Assembly (NCBI GenBank): GCA_902790375.1
Contig: CADARY010000012.1
Coordinates: forward strand, 1 to 64,000
Direction: 5' to 3'
Source: Oscillospiraceae bacterium
Lineage (GTDB): Bacteria > Bacillota > Clostridia > Oscillospirales > Oscillospiraceae
Length of the DNA: 64,000 nt
Below, one piece after another: positions 8,900-18,380 of the stretch. The stretch's first letter is position 1. Each line of letters starts with the position of its first letter. Below the pieces are notes generated by a model. It worked only from the letters and a program-made list of their open reading frames with translations. It was not told the origin of the DNA and did no database searches. The position numbers and the translations under genes are program-made.

Positions 8900-10726
8900 T
8901 TAACCCTCCCTGATGGCGCCGACCGGGCAGTTTTCTTTGCAGGTGCCGCACTTGATGCACCTTGTGGTATCAATGACATGCTTATGCCGCGGCGTACCGG
9001 TGATGGCCTCGACCGGGCAGTTGCGCGCGCACTTGGTGCAGCCGATGCACTTGTCCGTGATGACGTACTGGCTGAGCGCCTTGCAGGTGCCGCAGTGGCA
9101 GCGCTTGTCGCGGATGTGCTCGATATATTCCTCCTCAAAGTTCTGCAGCGTGGACAGGACGGGGTTCGGGGCCGTCTTGCCGAGGCCGCAGAGGGAGGAG
9201 ACCTGGATCATCTCGGCAAGGTCTCTGAGCTCGTCGATATCGCTCATGCGGCCCTTGCCCTGGGTGATGCGGGTGAGGATCTCGTTCATGCGGGTGGTGC
9301 CCTCGCGGCAGGGGGTGCATTTGCCGCAGGATTCCTCGCAGATGAAGTTCATGAAGAACTGGGCGATGTTGACCATGCAGCTGTCCTCGTCCATGACGAC
9401 GAGGCCGCCGGAGCCGATGGTAAGACATCCGCCGGAGGGGCCGCCGATCTGCACGGCCTTGAACTTCTTGCCGTTTTTGATGCCGCCGCCGATGTCGTAT
9501 ACGACCTCGCGCAGCGTCGTGCCCATGGGGACCTCGATGAGGCCGGTGTTGACCACGTTGCCGGTCAGGGCAAAGGCCTTGGTGCCGGGGCTCTTCTCGG
9601 TGCCGACGGAGCGGAACCAGGCCGCGCCCTTCTTGATGATGTCGGGGACGTTGGCAAAGGTCTCGACGTTGTTGAGGCAGGTGGGCTTGCCGAACAGGCC
9701 CTTGTCCACGCTTCTGGGGGGCTTGGTGCGCGGCATGCCGCGGTTGCCCTCGATCGAGGCGGTCATGGCGGAGCCCTCGCCGCAGACGAAGGCGCCCGCG
9801 CCCTTGTTGATGTGCATGTGGAAGCTCTTGCCGCTGCCGAGAATATCATCGCCGATCAGGCCGTATTCCTCAGCCTGTCCGATCGCGATGGTGAGGCGGG
9901 AGACTGCCAGCGGGTACTCGGCGCGCACGTAGATATAACCCTCGGTGGAGCCGGTGGCCACGCCTGCGATGATCATGCCCTCGAGGATCTTGTGGGGGTC
10001 GCCCTCCATGCAGGAGCGGTCCATGAACGCGCCGGGGTCGCCCTCGTCGCCGTTGCAGACGATATATTTGACAGGCTCGTCGGTGTGCGCCGCGACCTGA
10101 GCCCACTTCTTGCCGGTGGGGAAGCCTGCGCCGCCGCGCCCGCGAAGGCCGGAATCCGTGACCTCCTGAATGACCTCGTCCCCGCTCATCTCAAACAGAG
10201 CCTTGGCGAGGGCCGCGTAGCCGCCGATGGAGAAATATTCCTCAATGCTCTCGGCGTCGATATGGCCGCAGTGCTCGAGCACGCGGCGGGTCTGCTTCTT
10301 GTAGAAGGGGATATCCTCCTGGCGCTTGTAGAGCTGGCCGTTCTGCTTGTAGCCGAGGCGCTCGATGAACTCGCCGCCGATGATCGTCTTCTCCACGATC
10401 TCGGCCACGTCGCTCGCGCGAACCTTGGTGTAAAGCCATCCCTCCGGCTCGATGCGCACCAGGGGGCCCATCTCGCAGAAGCCGTGGCAGCCGGACTTCT
10501 TGATGCCGGTAGCGTCGCCGCCGCAGCTGTCGTTGAGGCTGAGCTCAAAGGCTGCGCCATGGGCCTCCATCTGCGCCTTCAGCTCCTCGTATACGGCGAG
10601 GTTGCCGCCGGCCGCGCAGCCGGTGCCGCAGCAGACCAGAACCTTGCGCTTCTCATGGCTGCGGGCCTGGGTGAATTTTTCCTGCAGAGCGCGGAACTCT
10701 TCCAGATTTTTGATTTTCTCACGCAT
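8900..10726 (-). CDS. hydB: Hydrogenase NuoF-like flavin subunit (HydB / HndC type)
   Basis: The 608-residue subunit carries electrons between NAD(P)H and the hydrogenase. It begins with a thioredoxin-like [2Fe-2S] domain (VLVCCGTGCAAGG, then SGCHGFCEMG). The FMN- and NAD-binding core shows GRGGAGFPTGKKW and NGDEGDPGAFMDR. SCGKCTPCREG binds a [4Fe-4S] cluster, and two ferredoxin-type motifs (CIGCTKCARNCP, CIKCGTCKENCP) close the protein. This order is typical of HydB. Four bases separate it from hydC and three from hydA. Confidence 0.94.
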   Translation of the reverse strand: MREKIKNLEEFRALQEKFTQARSHEKRKVLVCCGTGCAAGGNLAVYEELKAQMEAHGAAFELSLNDSCGGDATGIKKSGCHGFCEMGPLVRIEPEGWLYTKVRASDVAEIVEKTIIGGEFIERLGYKQNGQLYKRQEDIPFYKKQTRRVLEHCGHIDAESIEEYFSIGGYAALAKALFEMSGDEVIQEVTDSGLRGRGGAGFPTGKKWAQVAAHTDEPVKYIVCNGDEGDPGAFMDRSCMEGDPHKILEGMIIAGVATGSTEGYIYVRAEYPLAVSRLTIAIGQAEEYGLIGDDILGSGKSFHMHINKGAGAFVCGEGSAMTASIEGNRGMPRTKPPRSVDKGLFGKPTCLNNVETFANVPDIIKKGAAWFRSVGTEKSPGTKAFALTGNVVNTGLIEVPMGTTLREVVYDIGGGIKNGKKFKAVQIGGPSGGCLTIGSGGLVVMDEDSCMVNIAQFFMNFICEESCGKCTPCREGTTRMNEILTRITQGKGRMSDIDELRDLAEMIQVSSLCGLGKTAPNPVLSTLQNFEEEYIEHIRDKRCHCGTCKALSQYVITDKCIGCTKCARNCPVEAITGTPRHKHVIDTTRCIKCGTCKENCPVGAIREG

Positions 10727-10730
10727 CGCC

Positions 10731-11204
10731 TCATGCCTCCTCTCTGAGCTGCTCGACCAGGGCCCGGGCCTTCTCCGGCGTCATGGCCGCGTGCACGGTG
10801 TCGTTGACCATGACCACGGGGCTCAGACCGCAGGCGCCGAGGCAGGAGACGATCTCCAGCGTGAACAGGCCGTCGTCCGAGCTGGGCTTGTGCTCATTGG
10901 TGCCGGTGGCGTCATAGAGGGCCTGGAGAACATTGCTGCTCTTGCGCACATGGCAGGCCGTGCCGCGGCAGACCTTCATGACATACTTGCCCTTGGCGTC
11001 CAGCGAGAAGTTGCCGTAGAAGGTCGCCACGCCGTAGAGCTTCGACTCGCTCATGCCGACCTTTTTGGCAATGTACTCCAGCGCTTCCTGGGGCAGATAG
11101 CGGTACTTCTCCTGCACGTCCTGCATGATGGCAATGATCTTTGCCTTGTCGCAGCCGTATTTTTCGAGAACGGAATCAATGAATCCGAGATCAACAGATT
11201 CCAA
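10731..11204 (-). CDS. hydC: Hydrogenase NuoE-like [2Fe-2S] subunit (HydC / HndA type)
   Basis: The 157-residue thioredoxin-like protein holds a [2Fe-2S] cluster; the ligands are seen in CRGTACHVR and SCLGACGLSP. It is first in the hyd operon. The open frame reaches to 11300, but AAAGGAT lies about nine bases before an in-frame TTG at 11204, and starting there gives the usual family length of about 160. A GTG at 11213 is the alternative. Confidence 0.9.
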   Translation of the reverse strand: MESVDLGFIDSVLEKYGCDKAKIIAIMQDVQEKYRYLPQEALEYIAKKVGMSESKLYGVATFYGNFSLDAKGKYVMKVCRGTACHVRKSSNVLQALYDATGTNEHKPSSDDGLFTLEIVSCLGACGLSPVVMVNDTVHAAMTPEKARALVEQLREEA

Positions 11205-11268
11205 AGGGAACACATCCTTTCGATGAATGTGCGTGTGATCTGACAAAAAACTAACACACGCTTTTATT

Positions 11269-11297
11269 ATTCTACTATATTTTTGCGGAGAATGCAA
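11269..11297 (-). promoter_or_regulatory. Sigma-A promoter of hydCBA
   Basis: On the minus strand TTGCAT, 17-base spacer, TAGAAT, about 65 bases before the hydC start. I looked for a Rex-type redox operator here and did not find a convincing one. Confidence 0.6.
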
Positions 11298-11381
11298 CAC
11301 GTTTCAACAAGATAATCTGCTCAAATTCGACAGGATCATCCACTCAAATTCGGGGAAAATTCACTCTTTGCACAAAATCAC

Positions 11382-11409
11382 TTGACTTCCGGGACGTTTC
11401 TGATACAAT
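11382..11409 (+). promoter_or_regulatory. Sigma-A promoter of the TM1266/ABC transporter operon
   Basis: TTGACT, 16-base spacer, TACAAT. It is divergent from the hydCBA promoter and about 155 bases upstream of the first start codon, leaving room for a structured leader. Confidence 0.65.
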
Positions 11410-11412
11410 AGG

Positions 11413-11550
11413 CCCCGACCGAGCCGCGAGCTGCGCTTTCGGCGAGGCAAAAGCAGAACATCTGACGCCGAAGGAATCCTGAAGCGGAAGGCCGTGAAAC
11501 CACAATGCGCTTGTGCTGTCGCCATGCCTTCCGGCATGGCTTTTTCTTTT
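11413..11550 (+). ncRNA. Structured leader ending in a terminator: candidate riboswitch, class uncertain
   Basis: Between promoter and gene lies a GC-rich leader. CTTTCGGCG (about 11436-11444) pairs over nine bases with CGCCGAAGG, enclosing AGGCAAAAG and a small CAG/CTG hairpin. CACAA/TTGTG forms a second hairpin. The leader ends in a strong intrinsic terminator at 11521-11550: GCCATGCC, TTCC, GGCATGGC, then TTTTTCTTTT. A terminator placed before the first gene is the hallmark of transcriptional control. The segments CCGAGCCGC and GGAAGGCCGTGAAA recall, from memory only, the Moco/tungsten-cofactor RNA motif; a covariance search is needed to decide. The downstream genes are a TM1266-type regulator and an ABC importer. 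Confidence 0.55.
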
Positions 11551-11566
11551 GGCAGAAAGGAGCACA

Positions 11567-11824
11567 ATGGAAACACGCATCGCCGCCATCGCCATTCTGG
11601 TGGAAGTGCCGGAGTCGGTGGACACGCTCAACGCCCTGCTGCACGACTATGCCCCGTATATCCGCGGGCGCATGGGCATCCCGGATCACGACAAGGGCAT
11701 CAATGTGATCTGCCTCGTGCTGGAAGCGCCCATGGACGTCATCAACGCCCTGAGCGGGAAGCTCGGGCGGCTCCCGGGAGTCAGCGCCAAGGCCGTCACC
11801 CCTGTCAAAAACAAAACGGAATAA
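11567..11824 (+). CDS. TM1266-family putative iron-only hydrogenase system regulator
   Basis: This 85-residue protein has an ACT-like fold related to the C-terminal domain of NikR. The sequence METRIAAIAILVE with GRMGIP and LSGKLGRLPGVSAKA is diagnostic for the family. Members usually lie near [FeFe] hydrogenase or its maturation genes, and here it is divergent from hydCBA. Its ligand and mode of action are not established. The start at 11567 follows AAAGGAG by five bases; the longer frame from 11513 would begin inside the leader terminator. Confidence 0.9.
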   Translation: METRIAAIAILVEVPESVDTLNALLHDYAPYIRGRMGIPDHDKGINVICLVLEAPMDVINALSGKLGRLPGVSAKAVTPVKNKTE

Positions 11825-11839
11825 CGAAAGGAAACTGAA

Positions 11840-12787
11840 ATGAAAAAGAATGTTATGATGTCAACCGCCGTCCTGCTGCTTGCCCTCTGCCTCTTCGCGG
11901 GCGCAGCCTTTGCGGAGGAGGCGAATACCCGCGTCTACACCCTCAACGGCACCACCGGCTTCGGCATGGCGGGCATGATCGCGGACGCAAAGCCCGGCTA
12001 CAGCTTCACCGTGGAGACCGACCCCTCCGTCGTGACCGCCGCGCTTGTGAGCGGCGACTGCGACATCGCGGCCCTGCCCACGAACGCCGCCGCGGCTCTG
12101 TATAACAAGACTGAGGGCAAGGTGCAGGTGCTGGCTCTCAATACACGCGGCGTCCTGTATCTCGTGACGGACGGCAAGGAAAAGATCGAGAGCATTGCCG
12201 ATCTCAACGGCAAGACGGTCTACGCCCCGGCGCAGAACCCCAGCTTCATTTTTGCCGCGCTCTGCAGCAAGTACGGCATTGAGCTCGACATTGACAACAG
12301 CTACGCCCAGCCCGCGGAGCTGAACGCCGCCGTCGCGGCCGGGAAGGTCTCCCTCGCCGTCCTGCCCGAGCCGATGGTGACCGTGGCGAAGAGCCAGAAC
12401 CAGGATCTCGTCGTCGCTCTCGACCTCACCGCCGAGTGGGACAAGGTCATGGAGCCGGGCAGCCTGGTGCAGGGCTGCGTCGTCGTGCGCCGTGAATTTG
12501 CCGAGCAGAACCCCGAGGCGGTCAAGGCCTTTCTCACGGACTATGAGGCATCCGTTAAGCTTCTGAGCGAGGACGTACAGACTGCCGCCGCGAAGATCGA
12601 GGCCGCCGGCATCTTCAACAAGGCCGCCGTCGCCGCCAAGGCCATCCCCAACTGCAATATCTGCTTCGTCACCGGCGAGGACATGCAGCGTGAGCTCGGC
12701 GCGTTCCTGGAGATCATGCTCGAGAAGGCGCCCCAGTCCGTCGGCGGCAAGCTCCCCGGCGATGATTTCTACTGCATCCTGAAATGA
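11840..12787 (+). CDS. ABC transporter substrate-binding protein, NitT/TauT (NMT1-like) type
   Basis: The 315-residue protein has a signal peptide (about 1-25, cleavage near AFA-EEA) and no obvious lipobox cysteine. The remainder matches the two-lobed binding proteins of the nitrate/sulfonate/thiamine-precursor type. The substrate cannot be predicted. Its place behind a TM1266 regulator and a riboswitch-like leader suggests a metal- or cofactor-related ligand, which is inference. AAAGG precedes the ATG, and the permease start overlaps its stop. Confidence 0.85.
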   Translation: MKKNVMMSTAVLLLALCLFAGAAFAEEANTRVYTLNGTTGFGMAGMIADAKPGYSFTVETDPSVVTAALVSGDCDIAALPTNAAAALYNKTEGKVQVLALNTRGVLYLVTDGKEKIESIADLNGKTVYAPAQNPSFIFAALCSKYGIELDIDNSYAQPAELNAAVAAGKVSLAVLPEPMVTVAKSQNQDLVVALDLTAEWDKVMEPGSLVQGCVVVRREFAEQNPEAVKAFLTDYEASVKLLSEDVQTAAAKIEAAGIFNKAAVAAKAIPNCNICFVTGEDMQRELGAFLEIMLEKAPQSVGGKLPGDDFYCILK

Positions 12788-13542
12788 GCCCCCGCGTCCA
12801 AGGCCTTTTCCGGACCCTTGCCGTGCTGCTGTTCTGGCTGCTTGTCTGGACGTCCGCGGCCGCCCTGGCGGGGCAGGAGCTGCTCCTGCCCTCCCCGGCG
12901 CAGACGGCGCGCAAGCTCCTGGAGCTTGCGTCCGGCGCGGAGTTCTGGCTGACCGTGGGGCGGAGCGTCCTGCGCGTTCTGACCGGCATCCTCGCAGCGG
13001 TGACGGGGGGCGTCCTGCTCGCGCTGCTCACACACAGAAGCCCGCTCTGCATGGCCCTCCTGAGCCCGCTCATGACGCTGGTGAAGAGCACGCCCGTGGC
13101 CTCCTTCATCATCCTCGCCCTGGTGTGGCTGGGGCGGAACACGGTGCCGGTCTTCATCGCGGCGCTGATGGTGCTGCCCGTGGTGTGGGCGAATGTCAGC
13201 GCGGGGCTCCGGGGCATTGACCCCGGGCTTCTGGAGCTTGCGCGGGTCTATGAGCTGCCGCGCCTGCGTGTCCTGCGGCGCATCACCTGGCCGTCGGTGC
13301 GGCCCCATCTGCGCGCGGCGCTGCGCTCCGCTCTCGGCCTCGGCTGGAAGGCCGGGATCGCGGCGGAGGTGCTGACCGTGCCCGCGCTGTCCATCGGCAA
13401 GCGCATTTATGAGGCGAAGCTCTATCTCGAGACCACCGAGCTTTTTGCCTGGACGGCGGCGGTGGTGCTGGTGAGTCTTGCCATCGAAAAGCTCCTGCTG
13501 CGTCTCGTGGGAAAGGAGAGTACCCATGCTGGAACTGAATGA
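12784..13542 (+). CDS. ABC transporter permease, SsuC/TauC type
   Basis: The 252-residue protein has about six hydrophobic spans. The conserved cytoplasmic loop that contacts the ATPase is around ELARVYELPRLRVLRRITWPSV. Its ATG overlaps the stop of the binding-protein gene (ATGA), which suggests coupled translation. It forms the membrane channel of the importer encoded with its neighbours. Confidence 0.88.
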   Translation: MSPRVQGLFRTLAVLLFWLLVWTSAAALAGQELLLPSPAQTARKLLELASGAEFWLTVGRSVLRVLTGILAAVTGGVLLALLTHRSPLCMALLSPLMTLVKSTPVASFIILALVWLGRNTVPVFIAALMVLPVVWANVSAGLRGIDPGLLELARVYELPRLRVLRRITWPSVRPHLRAALRSALGLGWKAGIAAEVLTVPALSIGKRIYEAKLYLETTELFAWTAAVVLVSLAIEKLLLRLVGKESTHAGTE

Positions 13543-14113
13543 AATCTCCCTGCGATTTGGCGACAAGCGGGTGCTGGACGGGTGTACGCTTCATCTCCAA
13601 AAAGGGGAGCATATCGCCCTGATGGGCCCCTCCGGCTGCGGGAAAACCACGCTGCTGCGCATTGCCCTGAGCCTGCAGGTTCCGGACAGCGGGACGGTGC
13701 AGAGAAAGGCCGGAGGGCTTGCCGCGGTGTTTCAGGAGCCGAGGCTCCTGCCGTGGCGGACGGCGGCGGAGAATGTGAACCTGGTCCTCTCCGACAGGGA
13801 GGAGACCCTGCCGGAGGCCCGCGCCTGGCTCAAGAGGCTGGAGCTGGATGACGCCGGGGATCTTTACCCCGCCGAACTCTCCGGGGGCATGCAGCAGCGC
13901 GTCTCCATCGCCCGGGCGCTTGCTGCTTCACCGGCGCTTCTGGCGCTGGACGAGCCCTTCAAGGCCATGGACAGCGCCCTGCGTGAGCGGGTGATGGGCC
14001 TGACGGCGGAGCGGGTAAAGGATACCGCGCTCCTGCTTGCGACCCACAGCGAGGAAGAAGCCGAGGCCCTCGGCTGCAGGGTGCTGCGATATCAAGACGG
14101 GAAATTTGTTTGA
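13526..14113 (+). CDS. ABC transporter ATP-binding protein, SsuB/TauB type
   Basis: The 195-residue ATPase shows Walker A GPSGCGKTT, the Q-loop VFQEPRLLPW typical of the nitrate/taurine group, signature LSGGMQQR and Walker B LLALDEP. It is shorter than the usual 240-260 residues, with a trimmed C-terminus. The start follows GAAAGGAG and overlaps the permease gene by 17 bases. It completes the operon. Confidence 0.9.
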   Translation: MLELNEISLRFGDKRVLDGCTLHLQKGEHIALMGPSGCGKTTLLRIALSLQVPDSGTVQRKAGGLAAVFQEPRLLPWRTAAENVNLVLSDREETLPEARAWLKRLELDDAGDLYPAELSGGMQQRVSIARALAASPALLALDEPFKAMDSALRERVMGLTAERVKDTALLLATHSEEEAEALGCRVLRYQDGKFV

Positions 14114-14119
14114 ATGAAC

Positions 14120-14158
14120 GCAAAAAGGCCCGCGCCGTGATGGCGCGGGCCCTTTGCG
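14120..14158. terminator. Convergent hairpin terminator
   Basis: GGCCCGCGCC, GTGAT loop, GGCGCGGGCC. The T-rich side (TTTTTGCG) serves the minus-strand flavodiiron gene best; the plus-strand operon also ends here. Confidence 0.75.
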
Positions 14159-14169
14159 TATGGAGGCTG

Positions 14170-16173
14170 TTACTGCTCCGCCGGGGTGAAATCGTCCCGC
14201 CCGTGCTTGCACAGGGGGCAGACGTAATCGGCGGGCAGCTCGCCCTCGCAGGGCTCAAAGTGACCGCAGATGCTGCAGACGTAGCCCTTCTGTTTGGGCT
14301 TGACGTCGGGCGCCACATGCTCGAAATCGTCCCTGCCGTGCTTGCACAGCGGGCAGACAAAATCGGCGGGCAGCTCCGCGCCCTCGTAGACATAGCCGCA
14401 GACCCTGCAGACCCAGCATTCCTTCTGCTCGGGCGCGGGGTTCTTCTTGGGCTTGATGTGGGCGTGGTAGTAGCTGTAGGTGCAGGAGGGAGCGGAGGAG
14501 AGAACCTTCGCCTCGACCACGTTTGCGATGAAGAGCATCTGGGTATCGAGATCCCTGGCCTCCACGACCTCGCAGGAGAGGACGGCGTTGGCGTACTCGG
14601 GGATATAGCGTATGCCGTTTGCGGTGCGCTCGGTATAGGCGACGCCCTCGAACTTGTCCACGTCGCGCCCGCTCTGGAAGCCGAAGCGCTGGAAGAGACT
14701 GTAGGGCGCGTCCTCGGTGAGGATGGAGAGGTTGAAGCGCCCGGCCTTGAGCACCATGTCGCAAGTGTGGTTTTTCTTGATGACGGAGATGGTGACGACC
14801 TTGGGATCGCCGGAGCCGACCTGGCAGGCGGTGTTGATGATGCAGCCGTAATCCCTGCCGTCGGCGTTCGTGGTCAGCACCTCCACGCCGTAGCTGAGCT
14901 TGTTGAAGGCCTTCTTGTCCACATCGCCGGCTTTCACCGCGGCGGCGGGAGCGGCTGCGGAGGCAGCGGGCGCGGGGGCAAGCTCGTCCGCAATGGCCTG
15001 GGCCAGCGCCTCGATTTCGCTCAGCTGTCCCTCGTTCAGGGCGGACTTGAGGGAGAGCTTCTGATCGTAAAACTCGATGCCCTTGAGACCGGAGAGAATA
15101 TCGGTCATGACCTTGCCGGAGGTAGCGGCCCAGGAGCCGTTCTCAATCAGCGCGACCTTGCGGTTCTGGAGATTGTGGGCAGCAATGTCGTGCAGCAGGT
15201 TTTCCATCGTCACGAACACCCCGGCATTATAGGTGGTGGCGGCAAAGACGAGGTGGCTGCAGCGGAAAGCGTCGGAGACGATGTAGCTTGCGGGAGTGAC
15301 GGAGGTGTCATGCATGCGCACCTTCACGCCCTTTTCACACAGGCGGGCAGCCAGAATGTTGGCGGCGTTCTCGGTGTGACCGTAGACGGAGGCGTAGGCC
15401 AGCAGAACGCTCTTCTCCTCAGGCACATAGCTTGACCAGAGCAGGTACTTTTCCAGATAATCGCCGAAGTGGCTGCGCCAGACATAGCCGTGCAGCGGGC
15501 AGACATAGTCAAGCTCCAGCTTCGCGGCTTTTTTCAGCACGGCCTGCACCTGGGGGCCGTACTTGCCCACGATGTTCGTATAGTAGCGGCGGGCCTCGTC
15601 GACACACTCGGAGAAAAAGTCCACCTCATCCGCGAAGAGGCGGCCGTTGAGCGCGCCGAAGGTGCCGAAGGCGTCGGCGGAGAAGAGCATTTTCGCCGTG
15701 ACGTCATAGCTCATCATGACCTCGGGCCAGTGCACCATGGGCGCCATGACGAAGGTGAAACTGTGCCGGCCGGAGGAGAAGCTGTCGCCCTCCTTGACGA
15801 TCAGGAAGCGGTCGGTCAGGTCCATGGGGAAAAACTGGGCGATCATGGTCTTGATTTTGGCGTTGCAGATCACGGTCGCCTCGGGATAGCGCTGCAGCAC
15901 CAGCTCGAGCGTGGCGGCGTGGTCAGGCTCCATATGGTGGACGACCACATAGTCGAGGCCTCTGCCGCCCAGGGTATGCGCCAGGTTTTCGAGGAAAACG
16001 CCGTAAACGGCCTTGTCCACGGTGTCGAAGAGCACGGTCTTTTCATCCATCAGCAGATAGGAGTTATAGGAAACGCCGTCGGGAACGCCGTAAACCCCTT
16101 CAAAAAAGGGGAGCCGCCGATCATCCGCGCCGACCCAGATGAGATCGTCGGTAACTTTTCTCGTGCAGTACAT
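14170..16173 (-). CDS. Flavodiiron protein fused to flavin reductase and two rubredoxin domains
   Basis: This 667-residue fusion probably reduces O2 or NO to protect the anaerobe. Residues 1 to about 260 are the diiron beta-lactamase-like domain with the HxExDH ligand motif (His80, Glu82, Asp84, His85). A flavodoxin domain reaches about 400. An Ala/Pro-rich linker (about 405-425) leads to a flavin-reductase-like domain (about 430-575). Two rubredoxins close the protein, each with a CxxC pair (CRVCGY/CPLCKHG and CSICGH/CPLCKHG). Domain order therefore gives an internal electron path from flavin reductase through rubredoxin to the diiron core. The double rubredoxin is unusual. AAAGGAGAT precedes the start. 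Confidence 0.93.
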   Translation of the reverse strand: MYCTRKVTDDLIWVGADDRRLPFFEGVYGVPDGVSYNSYLLMDEKTVLFDTVDKAVYGVFLENLAHTLGGRGLDYVVVHHMEPDHAATLELVLQRYPEATVICNAKIKTMIAQFFPMDLTDRFLIVKEGDSFSSGRHSFTFVMAPMVHWPEVMMSYDVTAKMLFSADAFGTFGALNGRLFADEVDFFSECVDEARRYYTNIVGKYGPQVQAVLKKAAKLELDYVCPLHGYVWRSHFGDYLEKYLLWSSYVPEEKSVLLAYASVYGHTENAANILAARLCEKGVKVRMHDTSVTPASYIVSDAFRCSHLVFAATTYNAGVFVTMENLLHDIAAHNLQNRKVALIENGSWAATSGKVMTDILSGLKGIEFYDQKLSLKSALNEGQLSEIEALAQAIADELAPAPAASAAAPAAAVKAGDVDKKAFNKLSYGVEVLTTNADGRDYGCIINTACQVGSGDPKVVTISVIKKNHTCDMVLKAGRFNLSILTEDAPYSLFQRFGFQSGRDVDKFEGVAYTERTANGIRYIPEYANAVLSCEVVEARDLDTQMLFIANVVEAKVLSSAPSCTYSYYHAHIKPKKNPAPEQKECWVCRVCGYVYEGAELPADFVCPLCKHGRDDFEHVAPDVKPKQKGYVCSICGHFEPCEGELPADYVCPLCKHGRDDFTPAEQ

Positions 16174-16214
16174 AGCTTTATCTCCTTTTTAAGTCAATTG
16201 TGCCGGATGCTTTT

Positions 16215-16243
16215 ATTATACGTTCCGCAGCGCCGACACGCAA
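16215..16243 (-). promoter_or_regulatory. Sigma-A promoter for the flavodiiron fusion
   Basis: On the minus strand TTGCGT, 17-base spacer, TATAAT, about 40 bases before the start codon. Confidence 0.7.
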
Positions 16244-16297
16244 GAGGGAAAAATGAAGAGCCGAAGAATTATCGGCGCCCCGGTCAAGCAGGATTTC

Positions 16298-16326
16298 TTG
16301 CAATTCACGGCTATGTGTATTAAAAT
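16298..16326 (+). promoter_or_regulatory. Sigma-A promoter for the phosphatase/ABC ATPase genes
   Basis: TTGCAA, 17-base spacer, TAAAAT, about 28 bases before the start of the histidine phosphatase gene. Confidence 0.65.
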
Positions 16327-16354
16327 AGAAAAAACAAACGGGGGAGGACAGCAC

Positions 16355-17086
16355 ATGAAGCTTCTGATCATCCGACACGGGGACCCGGACTATGAGCATG
16401 ACGATCTGACCGAGGTCGGAAAGCGGGAGGCACAGTGCCTTGCAGCACGCATAGCGCCGATGAAGGTCAGGGAATATTTCGTCTCCCCGCTGGGCAGGGC
16501 CAAAGCCACCGCCGCGCCGACTCTGGAAAAGGCGGGGCGGCAGGCCACGGAATACGACTGGCTGCGGGAGCTGTCGATCCCGATCGCCCGGCCGGATAAG
16601 AACGGGGAGCTGAGCCGCGTCCCCTGGGACTGGCTGCCCCAGGACTGGCTGCGGGACACGCGCCTGCTGTCGGCGGAGCGCTGGATGGAAAACGAGGTCA
16701 TGCAGGGCGGCCGCGTAGGGGAGGCCTATGCGCATGTGACGTGGGAGCTTGACGCGCTGCTGGCCCGCTTCGGCTATGAACGCGAGGGGCTTCTCTACCG
16801 GGTCAGAGAGCCGAATGAGGACACGCTTGTCTTCTTCTGCCACCTGGGGCTCGGCTGCGCGCTGCTGAGCCATCTGATGAACTGCTCGCCCATGGTGCTC
16901 TGGCAGGGTACTGTGATGGCGCCCAGCTCCGTCTCCGTCGTGTATACCGAGGAGCGGCGGCCAGGCTATGCCGCCTTCCGCGCGGCATCCATCGGGGACG
17001 TGTCCCACCTCTATGCCGCGGGGCTCGCGCCCTCCTTTGCCGCCCGCTTCTGCGAGACCTACGGCAACGGCGACCGGGCAGACTGA
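16355..17086 (+). CDS. Histidine phosphatase family protein
   Basis: The 243-residue protein carries the family's RHG motif right at the N-terminus (LLIIRHGDPDY), where the histidine is phosphorylated during catalysis, and a second catalytic histidine in FFCHLGLG. The substrate could be a sugar phosphate or another small phosphoester; the sequence does not tell. The ATG at 16355 follows GGGGGAGG and was preferred to an in-frame upstream start. It lies 42 bases before the ABC ATPase gene and may share its transcript. Confidence 0.88.
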   Translation: MKLLIIRHGDPDYEHDDLTEVGKREAQCLAARIAPMKVREYFVSPLGRAKATAAPTLEKAGRQATEYDWLRELSIPIARPDKNGELSRVPWDWLPQDWLRDTRLLSAERWMENEVMQGGRVGEAYAHVTWELDALLARFGYEREGLLYRVREPNEDTLVFFCHLGLGCALLSHLMNCSPMVLWQGTVMAPSSVSVVYTEERRPGYAAFRAASIGDVSHLYAAGLAPSFAARFCETYGNGDRAD

Positions 17087-17128
17087 TATGCGCGAACGAT
17101 CCTGTAAGAAATAAAAAGGGAGAAAAGC

Positions 17129-18310
<1,182 letters not shown>

Positions 18311-18333
18311 CGGACAGACGCATATGAGAAAAT

Positions 18334-18362
18334 CGGACGATCGCAGGCTGTGCGATCGTCCG
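18334..18362. terminator. Hairpin between convergent genes
   Basis: CGGACGATCGCA, GGCTG loop, TGCGATCGTCCG: a perfect 12-bp stem between the ABC ATPase gene and the minus-strand bactofilin-like gene. On the minus strand it is followed by ATTTTC. Confidence 0.65.
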
Positions 18363-18380
18363 AGTATGTATACAGTATTT

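Noticed and set aside
7151..10747. Open frame of 1198 codons on the plus strand opposite hydA/hydB
   Set aside because: It is antisense to two subunits with intact cluster-binding motifs and has the Ala/Gly/Val/His-rich composition of a GC-driven shadow frame.
11214..11300. Rex redox-repressor operator upstream of hydC
   Set aside because: TTGTTGAAACGTGTTGCA has some resemblance to the palindrome but the second half does not match.
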